Shown here piece by piece: positions 12,247-23,634 of a stretch of DNA of 64,000 bases. Numbering within the stretch: the stretch's first letter is position 1; each line of letters begins with the position of its first letter. Under the pieces are notes generated by a model. That model saw only the letters and a list, made by a program, of their open reading frames with translations, searched no databases and was not told the DNA's origin. Both the position numbers and the translations under genes were made by a program. This DNA comes from Anthoceros angustus (Eukaryota > Streptophyta > Anthocerotopsida > Anthocerotales > Anthocerotaceae): the NCBI GenBank assembly GCA_010909165.1, contig MU008209.1:248001-312000 (forward strand), given 5' to 3'.

Positions 12247-13775
12247 ATGCTTCGAGGCTCGGTTCCTTCTATGGCCTCCAAGCTTGGCGGCCTCAGGTTT
12301 GAGCAAGAATGTGGTGAGCTCATTCCGCCTCCTGAGGGCCTCAGCCGCCTCTTCTCCGCTGCTGACAACAGCTATCCCCGCCGCCATATTCATCTTACGA
12401 CGACCAGCGTCAGCAGCAGCAGCAGCCGCAACAGCAGCATCAGCAGCCGCAACAGCAGCAACAGCCGCAGCAGCAGCAACAGCAACAGCAGCAGCAGCCT
12501 CAGGAGCAGCAGCAGCAGCCTCCGTCTCAGCAGCAACAGCCGCAGCCTCCTCCTCAGCAGCAGCATCAGCAGCCGCAGGGATACCCGCCGCCGAATTATC
12601 CTCCGCCGAATTACTACCCGCAACAGGGATATCCTCAGCACGGGTACCCACAGCAGGGGTACCAGCAGCATGGCTACCCGCAGCAGGGTTACCAGCAGCA
12701 GGGATATCACCCGGGCTATCCTCCTCCGAACTACCCTCCTCCTCCGGGCTACCTGCCTCCCAACTATCCCCGCCGCCGCCTCCGGGCTACAACAGCCCCC
12801 TCCTCCCCTCCTCCCAGCTACGCCAACTACCCTCCTCCCCGCCTCCTCCACCCAGGCCTGCCTGCAGGCCTCCTCCGCCTCCCTCCAAGCCCGCCGAGCC
12901 CATTGATTGGCAGGCCAAGGAGTATCCTTGTCCTCCATACCCGCTTGGATACAAGCCTCCTCCTGACTGGAATGGACCCGGGTACCCTCCCCCTCCCGAA
13001 TCCCCTCCTCCTCCTCCCAGGATGGATGGTGGTCCTGGATACCCTAGAACCATCCCCAGGAGGATCTACCCCCGGAACAGGTTCAACCAGCCCCCACCGG
13101 TTCCAGTGGCTCCCAGACCCCCGCCCCCTCCTCCCCCTCCTTACACCGGGATTCCCCCTCCTGAGGAAGCGCTGAAGGGGCTGCCACCGCAATGGGAGGC
13201 TGTTATCCCCTATGGTACGCTTCTGGTGGCCTTGTTATGTCGTTTCTAACACACATTGTTGCGCTGACAAACCAATGTGCATAACGCAAATGGGTCCTGA
13301 CACTCGGTTGTTGTTTCTGATGCCCAGAGGAAATGGTGGAAAGAGATCGGCGCTGGAGGGAGTTCTTCAAGGACCCATCTCAGTGGTGGGATCATCGTAG
13401 CAGCAAGTTGAGCCACAAGGTAAGTGTTTCTTTTGCTGAACCCCTGGGCAGTGTGCCTGTATGGTTTCTCGCTTCTCCTGGTTTGCAAACTTGGAACTTG
13501 CCCTGCAAACCAGGAACTTGCCCGTCCAGGAGTAATCTTGTGCTTGTCTGGTTACGCAGAGAGACCCGAGGAAGCCTGACTTCGAGCACAAGGTGACCAA
13601 GGCGGAACTTTTCATCAACAGGTGGATCAACCCTAACTGGGTGGCAGAGGAGCTGAAGATCTTCAACGAGAAGCGTGCTGAAGAGCAGCGGCAAAGAATA
13701 GCGGCTCTGGATGCCAAGGAGGCAGCTGAGAAGGCGGAGAGGGAGAAGATGGCAGCAGCAGCAGCAGATATCTAA
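12247..13775 (+). CDS. Gln/Pro-rich PDF-motif protein (OSB-related), organellar
   Basis: After a mitochondrial-type presequence come a Gln-rich block (CAG/CCG repeats, 12408-12570), a PQQGYPQ/YPPP block (to about 12740) and a Pro-rich region ending ALKGLPPQWEAVIPYG. Exons 13328-13419 and 13560-13775 encode WREFFKDPSQWWDHR, then RDPRKPDFEHK and NPNWVAEEL. This is the PDF motif known from plant organellar single-stranded DNA-binding (OSB) proteins. The C-terminus is an Ala/Glu/Lys-rich helix. No OB-fold (SSB) domain is visible, unlike true OSBs. The first exon needs extra bases at C runs ('tatccccgccgcc' at about 12374 and again near 12768, C runs at about 12795-12835) to stay in the Gln/Pro frame; these look like homopolymer undercalls. 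Function in organellar DNA or RNA binding is inferred. Confidence 0.7.
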
Positions 13776-14863
13776 GGGCATCGGAGGAACACGGCATTGC
13801 GTCTCCCGGGCATCTCGTGCCCGTCAAATTTCACCCACTGTGGGTGTCTCCACTTCTCACAATCAGCTCTCACCAAACAATCTTAACCCTTGCATTTCAA
13901 GCGTTCTAGCCCTGACTGACGTAGCATCACTTGCTGACGCTCCTGCGGTGTCTAGTTTCCGGCAGACCTACCAGCTTGAGCCTTCTTCTTACGCAATGAA
14001 TTGTCGTTGTACTCGGTTTTCATCAATTTTGAACATGATATATTCCCGGCTTTCTATCCCAACGTCCCTCGTACTCAACCAGTGTGGAGTAGGTTGTGTA
14101 GATGCCTCATGCCGATATTTCTCGATGCTGACCTGGCCTGCGAATCTCTTCATAATCCACCAACAGGACCAGTTGCCCCTTGGCATCAACGCTCCCTTCT
14201 CCCTCCAAGGAGCGGGATCCCTCGAATGACTTGTCTGTGCCGCGAATTGTACGTTTTTCATTCTGGAGACGCGTTCTCTTGCCTGCTGCCTCCGCTCATC
14301 GGTCGCCATTCCAGACGCTGATCGGGAAGATGCTTTTCTCCGCATGTTGAGCTCAATGCGGGCAAGATCGTGTGGATTTTTCTCGAAGAGCGGTGCATTT
14401 TATTCCGGATTTTTGTGAACTTAGCTGCAGCTGGAGTTGCTAGACGGAGTTCCCTTATGAGAATTGCAGCGTAGCTGCGAGGCGCGGCCTCGGTTTTCCA
14501 CGCTCTTTGCGTTCAGTGGATTGTGTTGGCTCAGATCTGGAGAGGACGACGTCAGCTATGTGCGCGACGCAGCTGTACAGTCCGTCACCGGCAAGTAGGG
14601 CAATCATTCAGGCGTGCAGACCAGAAGCACAATTGCCAGGAGGATTCTGCTTGAAGAGCTTCACTGCGAATGAAATTCGTCGACAATGTCTGCACGTCCC
14701 GGTTGCCACTGGATCCGTGAAGTGCAACTCGTCTCTCAGAATCCGGACCAAGGAGGTGACGTCGGTCCATAGTTTCCTGCAATGTTGCCAAATTGTGGAC
14801 TCCAGAGATGCACATCGACTTGTTCAATGACTGACAACACCGCTGTGCTTGGCGCTGTGTTAG
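13776..14863. other. Intergenic, 3' end of PDF-motif gene and 5' flank of G6PD4-like gene
   Basis: No gene recognised. An open frame at 14507-14830 (+) lies just before the G6PD4-like start and is more likely leader sequence than a separate gene. Confidence 0.4.
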
Positions 14864-17800
14864 ATGCCGGCGGTGCTTTCCTTCAACACTCCATCCCCTT
14901 GGCAAGTGTCCGGGATAGTGAACAAGAGTGCTTGCTCGTGCCTGCTGTCGTGGATGTCCTTCAAGTTTGGGATAAGTCCACCATTTTGGAGCATGAGGGC
15001 TGAAAGAAGAGCTGCCAAGTCCAGGAAAGCAGAGAATAAACTGCCGGAGGAACTCAATGTCCGTGCTGAATTTCCCTCTCCTGGCGCGCAGGAGGAGTCT
15101 GTGAAAGATACTCAAGGTGAGCTTCAGAGCTTGCTCTGTGACCACCTGCTACACGTTGATTCCTTTGCTTCGCAATTAGCCTTCTGTTTCTGTCCCGCAT
15201 CAGTGGAATCATTTTCTTCTGACTAGGTTATGTCGTGCAGATGCACTCAGAAAAACAGAAACAACCACGGATCTACAAGCGGAAGCAACACGTGTGGTCA
15301 ACAAGACTGAAGAGATTCAACCAGATTCCAATGGCTGGATTCCGGAAGGTGCAGACAAGACGAAGTCTTCATTGAGTATCACAATTTTGGGGGCAACTGG
15401 GGACTTGGCCAGAAACAAAATTTTCCCTGCGTTGTTTGCCTTGTTCAACAGTGGTTACCTGCCTGAGGTAACGCCACGTCCTGATGAACCTACAGAAATC
15501 TTGTCAGAAACTACCTCCGTTTGGATTTTGGGCAGGCCGCCTCTCAAGCTACCTTTTTCTCATCTGGTGGTTGATCACTTAGAATGTCGGGATTTTTGGA
15601 TTCTCAAGAAGCAAGATGTCTGATGAGGAATTCAGGAGTCTCATTAGCCAGAAGCTAACCTGCAGAATAGACCAACGGTATGTAATTTGTCTTTGCTTGA
15701 CTTTGTTCTGCTGACATGAGGCTTCAACGTGGACACCATTACCTTGCTACCTTACGCTTACTAGCCCATTGCCTTTTGAAGGGAAGACTGTGGGGAAAAG
15801 ATCGCCAAGTTCTTGCAAATGGTACAGTATGTACGTGGCGTGTATGGAGCCTGTGACGCAATGGCAGGGCTCGTGAACAAAATGAAGCAATTGGAGGTGA
15901 TCTTTCCATCACTTTGCATGATGTCGAACTGCTCTAGCATGCGGTCAACTCCTGCTCTGTTGTTGACCAAAGAACTTTCTTCTCATCTTGACAGGGGAAT
16001 GGCATAGGAAACCGCATTTTCTACCTCTCTGTTCCATACGAAAATGTTCCTGAGGTAGCACGGTGCGTTAGTGCCAACGGGCAGTACAGGCTGGACTAGG
16101 GTTATTTTGGAAAAGCCATTTGGACACGATGTAGAGTCATCAGCAAGGATCACAGAAGCCCTACTTTCTGGTCTTACTGAGGAGCAGATTTACAGGTCTG
16201 TGACTATTCATGTTTCTACTTGAATGTGGGTCCACGAGTTGAGCTGGATTCTTCACTGCTATTTGCCATTATGGCAGGATTGATCAGCACCTGGGGAAGG
16301 AGTTAATGGAGAACCTGACTGTATTGCGCTTCTCCAACCTTGTGTTTGAACCTCTTTGGAGCAGGACATACATTCGGAATGTGCAAGTAAGATCACTTCT
16401 CAGCCAAATTTTAAGGCTTAATAGCAGCTCTGGATATTCACCAAGATGTGAATCTGCAGGTAATCTTGTCGGAAGATTGGGGAGTTGAAGGAAGGTTTGT
16501 TCTCAGATCCGCACAACGCTAAGATGTACATTGTTTTCAGATGCAAATTCATTTCAAAGTCGTGCCTCAACTGTTTGCCAACTTCGATAGATATGACCTG
16601 GAGGTATCGTTATTACTCTATTCAGGTACTTCAATGAGCATGGTATTATTCGTGATATTGTCCAAAGCAATGTCTGCAAACAATTGCTTTATTCGCAATG
16701 GAGCCTCCTGTCAGTCTTGATGGTGAGGACGTCCGCAATGAGAAGGCAAGAGTGCCCAAGGACGTTTCCCTTGATTTCGTTCTCTTTGCATGATGTCGAA
16801 CTGCTCTAGCATGCGGTCAACTCCTGCTCTGTTGTTGACCAAAGAACTTTCTTCTCATCTTGACAGGGGAATGGCATAGGAAACCGCATTTTCTACCTCT
16901 CTGTTCCATACGAAAATGTTCCTGAGGTAGCACGGTGCGTTAGTGCCAACGGGCAAAGCAGTACAGGCTGGACTAGGGTTATTTTGGAAAAGCCATTTGG
17001 ACACGATGTAGAGTCATCAGCAAGGATCACAGAAGCCCTACTTTCTGGTCTTACTGAGGAGCAGATTTACAGGTCTGTGACTATTCATGTTTCTACTTGA
17101 ATGTGGGTCCACGAGTTGAGCTGGATTCTTCACTGCTATTTGCCATTATGGCAGGATTGATCAGCACCTGGGGAAGGAGTTAATGGAGAACCTGACTGTA
17201 TTGCGCTTCTCCAACCTTGTGTTTGAACCTCTTTGGAGCAGGACATACATTCGGAATGTGCAAGTAAGATCACTTCTCAGCCAAATTTTAAGGCTTAATA
17301 GCAGCTCTGGATATTCACCAAGATGTGAACTGCAGGTAATCTTGTCGGAAGACTGGGGAGTTGAAGGAAGAGGAAGGTTTGTTCTCAGATCCGCACAACG
17401 CTAAGATGTACATTGTTTTCAGATGCAAATTCATTTCAAGTCGTGCCTCAACTGTTTGCCAACTTCGATAGATATGACCTGGAGGTATCGTTATTACTCT
17501 ATTCAGGTACTTCAATGAGCATGGTATTATTCGTGATATTGTCCAAAGCAATGTCTGCAAACAATTGCTTTATTCGCAATGGAGCCTCCTGTCAGTCTTG
17601 ATGGTGAGGACGTCCGCAATGAGAAGGCAAGAGTGCCCAAGCCGGACGTTTCCCTTGATTTCGTTCTCTTTATATGCTCGCAAAGCTGAAAGGCTACTAA
17701 CATGTATGCTTTGTTACAGGTCAAGGTGCTAAGGTCCATGAGAAAACCTACCTTAAATGATGTCGTGCTTGGTCAATACAAGGCAAGTGTTTCCAAAGAT

Positions 17801-20115
17801 GGGAAATCGAAGATTCCAGGATACCTCGATGAGCAAGATGTGCCACCGAACAGTTTGACACCCACATTTGTGGCTGGTGTATTTTACATCGACAATGCTC
17901 GCTGGGATGGAGTTCCTTTTCTAATCAAGGCTGGCATCAGGTTAATCAAACACAAGTTAAACATTGTGGACTCTCGCCATCTTTGAAAAGTTCGCGATTT
18001 GCAGATAATCATGATTCAACTGATGTACCTTGTTGGCTTCTGAAGGGTGGAGATTCGTATACAGTTTCGACATGTTCCTGGCAACCTCTACAGGGAGCGA
18101 TTTGGCTCCAACTTGGATCTGGCAACAAATGAGCTCATCATCCGCATTCAACCAGATGAAGCAGTCTTCTTGAGGGTCAACAACAAGGTGCCCGGCCTGG
18201 GGCTGCAACTGGACTCACAAGAGCTGAATCTGTTCTACAAGGACATGTATGTCCTGGAACTCCTTGTGCTTTCTGTTTTGCTCCCTTTACGCACATGTTC
18301 CAACCTTCTGAGGTGCACCGTGCAGATACGCGGCTGAGGAGATCCCCGATTCGTATGAACGCCTGATCTTGGACGTCATTGACGGTGATAACCACCTTTT
18401 CATCAGGGGTGACGAGTGTCAAGCAGCTTGGGAACTCTTGGCTCCCGTCCTGTCTGAGATTGAAGAACAAGGTATCCCTGAGCTGTACTCAGGCAGAGGC
18501 CCCATCGGAGCGTACTATCTTGGTGCGAAGCACGGTGTTCGGTTGGGCTGATGACTGAGCATCGGCTGGGATCACAGAAGCCCTACTTTCTGGTCTTACT
18601 GAGGAGCAGATTTACAGGTCTGTGACTATTCATGTTTCTACTTGAATGTGGGTCCACGAGTTGAGCTGGATTCTTCACTGCTATTTGCCATTATGGGATT
18701 GATCAGCACCTGGGGAAGGAGTTAATGGAGAACCTGACTGTATTGCGCTTCTCCAACCTTGTGTTTGAACCTCTTTGGAGCAGGACATACATTCGGAATG
18801 TGCAAGTAAGATCACTTCTCAGCCAAATTTTAAGGCTTAATAGCAGCTCTGGATATTCACCAAGATGTGAACTGCAGGTAATCTTGTCGGAAGACTGGGG
18901 AGTTGAAGGAAGAGGAAGGTTTGTTCTCAGATCCGCACAACGCTAAGATGTACATTGTTTTCAGATGCAAATTCATTTCAAAGTCGTGCCTCAACTGTTT
19001 GCCAACTTCGATAGATATGACCTGGAGGTATCGTTATTACTCTATTCAGGTACTTCAATGAGCATGGTATTATTCGTGATATTGTCCAAAGCAATGTCTT
19101 GCAAACAATTGCTTTATTCGCAATGGAGCCTCCTGTCAGTCTTGATGGTGAGGACGTCCGCAATGAGAAGGCAAGAGTGCCCAAGCCGGACGTTTCCCTT
19201 GATTTCGTTCTCTTTATATGCTCGCAAAGCTGAAAGGCTACTAACATGTATGCTTTGTTACAGGTCAAGGTGCTAAGGTCCATGAGAAAACCTACCTTAA
19301 ATGATGTCGTGCTTGGTCAATACAAGGCAAGTGTTTCCAAAGATGGGAAATCGAAGATTCCAGGATACCTCGATGAGCAAGATGTGCCACCGAACAGTTT
19401 GACACCCACATTTGTGGCTGGTGTATTTTACATCGACAATGCTCGCTGGGATGGAGTTCCTTTTCTAATCAAGGCTGGCATCGGGTTAATCAAACACAAG
19501 TAAGCAACATTGTGGACTCCTCGCCATCTTTGAAAAGTTCGCGATTTGCAGATAATCATGATTCAACTGATGTACCTTGTTGGCTTCTGAAGGGTGGAGA
19601 TTCGTATACAGTTTCGACATGTTCCTGGCAACCTCTACAGGGAGCGATTTGGCTCCAACTTGGATCTGGCAACAAATGAGCTCATCATCCGCATTCAACC
19701 AGATGAAGCAGTCTTCTTGAGGGTCAACAACAAGGTGCCCGGCCTGGGGCTGCAACTGGACTCACAAGAGCTGAATCTGTTCTACAAGGACATGTATGTC
19801 CTGGAACTCCTTATTAACTTTCTGTTTTGCTCCCTTTACGCACATGTTCCAACCTTCTGAGGTGCACCGTGCAGATACGCGGCTGAGGAGATCCCCGATT
19901 CGTATGAACGCCTGATCTTGGACGTCATTGACGGTGATAACCACCTTTTCATCAGGGGTGACGAGTGTCAAGCAGCTTGGGAACTCTTGGCTCCCGTCCT
20001 GTCTGAGATTGAAGAACACAAGGTATCCCCTGAGCTGTACTCCTTCGGTGGCAGAGGCCCCATCGGAGCGTACTATCTTGGTGCGAAGCACGGTGTTCGT
20101 TGGGCTGATGACTGA
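14864..20115 (+). CDS. G6PD4: Glucose-6-phosphate dehydrogenase, G6PD4-like, interrupted by internal tandem duplications
   Basis: The 5' exons (14864-15116, 15241-15467, 15583-15677, 15782-15896) encode a Ser/Arg-rich plastid-type leader, the NADP-binding [17 protein letters not shown] and [14 protein letters not shown]. Later exons follow Arabidopsis G6PD4 (At1g09420) to the end: [70 protein letters not shown], ending GVRWADD-stop at 20113-20115. Middle exons occur two or three times: segment A to about 16784, B about 16785-18564, C about 18565-20115. The substrate motif reads RIDQHLGKE (usual RIDHYLGKE), and the catalytic-base segment reads QSNVLQ (usual QNHLLQ), so enzyme activity is unlikely. 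Arabidopsis G6PD4 is thought to help sort G6PD1 rather than to catalyse. Each segment carries its own small deletions, so no single uninterrupted gene can be read. Confidence 0.85.
16785..18564 (+). repeat. G6PD4-like tandem segment B
   Basis: This copy repeats the gene from the intron before the [14 protein letters not shown] exon through the stop codon. It has the intact [16 protein letters not shown] exon, where segment A has lost 5 bp (16083). It lacks one T in the QSNV(L)Q exon near 17553, and lacks three short stretches in the last exon ([11 protein letters not shown] instead of [14 protein letters not shown]). It joins segment A at a shared 'cttt' and segment C at 'gg'. Confidence 0.8.
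18565..20115 (+). repeat. G6PD4-like tandem segment C with true 3' end
   Basis: It restarts at 'atcacagaagccctac' and runs to the terminal stop. The reading frame through [16 protein letters not shown] and the last exon is intact, but the 3' splice site before IDQHLGKE has lost its CAG (18695, 'ttatgggatt' against 'ttatggcaggatt'). The following flank (20116 on) is unique. Confidence 0.8.
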
Positions 20116-20942
20116 CATCGGCTGGGCTCGTACTAGAAGCAGCTGTCCACCTACCCCTTGGTCTGGAGACAGTGCACAAGTCCTGAGACCATCTGTAGTG
20201 CTGTCAATCATGGTCCTTCCAAAGATGGGGAACGACAGACGCTGTAGAACGGACAATCGGACGGATACATACATGCCGCTGCGACTAGCTAGCCACGTTT
20301 GTTGTTGTTGTTCACATGAACCAGCAGTTGTTCACACGAACCAGCAGTTGTTCACACGAACCAGCAGTTGTTCACACGAACCAGCAATTGTTCACACGAA
20401 CCAGTAGTTGTCACCCACAAATCTCCAAGGTCTCACCAAGGATGAATTCAGAGCAAAAAGTCAATGGATCGCCACAAAAATTAGCCACCCCTATTACGAG
20501 GTGGCCAGAGGAAATAACCAAATAACCTTCTAACAACCTACCGTCACCAACACCAACTCTGGGAATACCAGGCAATACATACAGAGGTTCTATGGATATG
20601 GGGGAGCCCTGATCCAAGGGTGTACATGATACATACTGCAAAATGCTTGTGCGAGCTCTCCAGTGGGGAAGCAGTGAGAGCTAGTCCACTGGCCATGGTG
20701 CCTTACTGTGGATCATGATCATACAACATTTGGTGAAGCTGAATCCCTGAATGCTAACATCAACAGCTCATGGTTCCAAAGGTCTCCATTTTCACAGCAC
20801 GTACTTGGACATCTCCCCAGAGGTCGCCAATGCGCAGAATCATGCATGTCATCAATAGCCGGCTTGCTGGATCGCTTCAACAATGTAGTCAAGCAGGGGG
20901 ACCACCTCCACAGGTAATTTAGTAGTCAGTAGTGTACAGGCC
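20116..20942. other. Intergenic with tandem repeat
   Basis: The convergent G6PD4-like (+) and PEX22 (-) genes meet here. Apart from the 20-bp repeat listed separately, nothing is recognised. From about 20780 the sequence is again shared with 21830 on. Confidence 0.4.
20307..20410. repeat. 20-bp tandem repeat, about 5 units
   Basis: Unit 'ttgttcacacgaaccagcag' is repeated five times with single-base changes (acatg/acacg, cagcag/cagcaa, cagtag). It lies in the 3' flank of the G6PD4-like gene. Confidence 0.9.
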
Positions 20943-21835
20943 TTACTCACTGGAAGGGGACAATCCAAAATACAGCTCCAAGGACTCCGCTGCAATGACG
21001 TTGCTGGCAATTGATGCAGCACCTGGGGCTGTAATGTGAAGCGAATGCCGGATAAAGCGCTGGAAACAACACGCACACAAGTGTCACACAAAAACAGCGA
21101 AACCCTGAAGGTGGAAGGACTAATAAGATGGCCTGATCTGACAGCCACGTACAGCGAGTTGAGAGATGGTTGTAGCAGATGTATCTACATGCCAGTCGGG
21201 TTCCAGTTGGCGTACAAACGACGTCCTCCCCGACTCAGAGCTACAGAACAACACCTGATGGCGAATTCAAGGCCGCCCATGTGAAAAAGGTGTCCGAGTG
21301 CAAGAGAGCATCCGTTTGAAGGAATCTCAAACGACGACAAAAAAGAGACGATAGGCACATGCTGCCACAGTAATACACAAAAAGGATGCATACCTTATTA
21401 CGGTTCACAGAGCCCACAGAAAACAACCCCACAGCATCGAGTGCAGCCAGCACTGCCGCCTGTTGAACACATCAAAACGATACAAGGACGTCAGGTACCA
21501 ACGAAAAATCAACTGCTGGCAAGGCGAGCCGGCTACGTTGACGGAAAACATCACATGCACCATAATCATCTACTTCACGAAGAAAACCAAGACTCACCTC
21601 ACTCCTCATCGTCCAGAACCCTTGCTATGAGATACAAATCACAAACCTGAGATATCTCCAGAAGTACTTCCACAACAGCAGGTTTCACAATAGCATGCTT
21701 CTGCATGCATAGAACAGAGCTCATAGTCAACAACCACGTAAAACACTGGGGTTCGTCCGCACATCTCATCAAAGGCAAAACATCGAAGTACCTGGAGCTC
21801 TTCAGTGCTTTCCTCCAAAACGACACCATTTTCAC
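20943..21835 (-). pseudogene. Partial duplicate of PEX22 3' exons
   Basis: It repeats the last exons of the adjacent PEX22 gene, about 1,033 bp away: GVVLEEST-EELQ, VVEVLLEISQVCDLYL, VLAALDAVGLFSVGSVNRNK, the FCSSESGRTSFVRQLEPDWH region and the C-terminal ELYFGLSPSSE-stop (20945-20943). It starts abruptly inside the VVLEES exon, so it has no 5' end. The frame differs from the complete copy by a 6-bp deletion in the EESTSEELQ exon and by extra bases near 20865. Confidence 0.75.
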
Positions 21836-21975
21836 AGCACGTACTTGGACATCTCCCCAGAGGTCGCCAATGCGCAGAATGCATGTCATCAATAGCCGGC
21901 TGGATCGCTTCAACAATGTAGTCAAGCAGGGGGACCACCTCCACAGGTAATTTAGTAGTCAGTAGTGTACAGGCC

Positions 21976-23634
21976 TTACTCACTGGAAGGGGACAATCCA
22001 AAATACAGCTCCAAGGACTCCGCTGCAATGACGTTGCTGGCAATTGATGCAGCACCTGGGGCTGTAATGTGAAGCGAATGCCGGATAAAGCGCTGGAAAC
22101 AACACGCACACAAGTGTCACACAAAAACAGCGAAACCCTGAAGGTGGAAGGACTAATAAGATGGCCTGATCTGACAGCCACGTACAGCGAGTTGAGAGAT
22201 GGTTGTAGCAGATGTATCTACATGCCAGTCGGGTTCCAGTTGGCGTACAAACGACGTCCTCCCCGACTCAGAGCTACAGAACAACACCTGATGGCGAATT
22301 CAAGGCCGCCCATGTGAAAAAGGTGTCCGAGTGCAAGAGAGCATCCGTTTGAAGGAATCTCAAACGACGACAAAAAAGAGACGATAGGCACATGCTGCCA
22401 CAGTAATACACAAAAAGGATGCATACCTTATTACGGTTCACAGAGCCCACAGAAAACAACCCCACAGCATCGAGTGCAGCCAGCACTGCCGCCTGTTGAA
22501 CACATCAAAACGATACAAGGACGTCAGGTACCAACGAAAAATCAACTGCTGGCAAGGCGAGCCGGCTACGTTGACGGAAAACATCACATGCACCATAATC
22601 ATCTACTTCACGAAGAAAAACCAAGACTCACCTCACTCTCATCGTCCAGAACCCTTGCTATGAGATACAAATCACAAACCCGAGATATCTCCAGAAGTAC
22701 TTCCACAACAGCAGGCCTCACAATAGCATGCTTCTGCATGCATAGAACAGAGCTCATAGTCAACAACCACGTAAAACACTGGGGTTCGTCCGCACATCTC
22801 ATCAAAGGCAAAACATCGAAGTACCTGGAGCTCTTCTGAAGTGCTTTCCTCCAAAACGACACCAATCAGCTGCACCGTCATCTGAACAACAAAAATGTCA
22901 CCGTCTGCCAGTGTTCAGCACTTCACAAAAAAAAGACTCCCTTTCCTACGCAGCAAACGTACCTTCCGAGCGCCATCCAACCGCGTCCTCACTATTTGGC
23001 TCAAAGTAAGCTGCCAGGCGGAAAGCGTCAGAAGTCACGAAACATGCAGACCAGAAAGATCAAGCCAGAAACTTGCACTGAAGGTAGAACCTGAGCTGGA
23101 ACTGAAGGCTCCCGAATAACAACGCCACGCTGAACAGCATGCGTGATAGATCCCGCAGCGGCAGTAGACGTGCCGCTAGCACTGCCATCCCCTGCTCCCT
23201 GCACCCCCTCTCGCGAGGTGGACGGAGCCTCCCGCTTGTCGAATCTCCGCCGTCGGTTGCTCGGACTCCTAAGTAGTTTCCAGGTGCACACCAACGCAAT
23301 GGCAAATCCCGCAACAGCTCCTATCGAGCTCACATTCTGCGGCAACCACAGGATTCCGGTCACTGCCGTTCCACACATTTAAACCTAAAACCTCTGTGCA
23401 TGCGAACTTGCATGTCATTCAGACATTCCTGAATCCCGTCTCTCAGCACAGCGCAGAGCACATCCGAATTCGCCTCATCCGACCTGGCCGTCACATATGA
23501 GGTGCAGAAATTACAAGGGAGCAACTCACCTTGTAGCGGAACAGAAAAGCAATGACATGCGACAACTTGAGCGTCAGAGAGGCACTGAATCCCCGTATTA
23601 GCTGCACAAGTTCTTCAGCGATGGAATCGCCCAT
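21976..23634 (-). CDS. PEX22: Peroxin 22 (PEX22), membrane anchor of the PEX4 ubiquitin-conjugating enzyme
   Basis: Eight exons on the minus strand match plant PEX22 along its length. The first exon (23634-23530) gives MGDSIAEELVQLIRGFSASL. The second (23336-23073) has a single membrane segment (SIGAVAGFAIALVCTWKLL) followed by RSPSNRRRRF and a Ser/Ala-rich linker. Later exons give LSQIVRTRLDGARK, LIGVVLEESTSEELQ, RPAVVEVLLEISRVCDLYLIARVLDDESE, AALDAVGLFSVGSVNRNK, SSESGRTSFVRQLEPDWHV and ELYFGLSPSSE-stop. In plants PEX22 holds PEX4 at the peroxisome membrane for receptor (PEX5) recycling. The frame looks intact in this copy. A partial duplicate follows immediately downstream. Confidence 0.88.

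Noticed and set aside
12163-12651. Poly-Ala and poly-Ser frames in the CAG/CCG repeats
   Set aside because: Other frames of the Gln/Pro-rich coding region; the PQQGYPQ/YPPP frame continues into the conserved PDF motif and is the real one.
20307-20410. CRISPR-like array
   Set aside because: Head-to-tail 20-bp satellite without spacers, in a plant nuclear genome.
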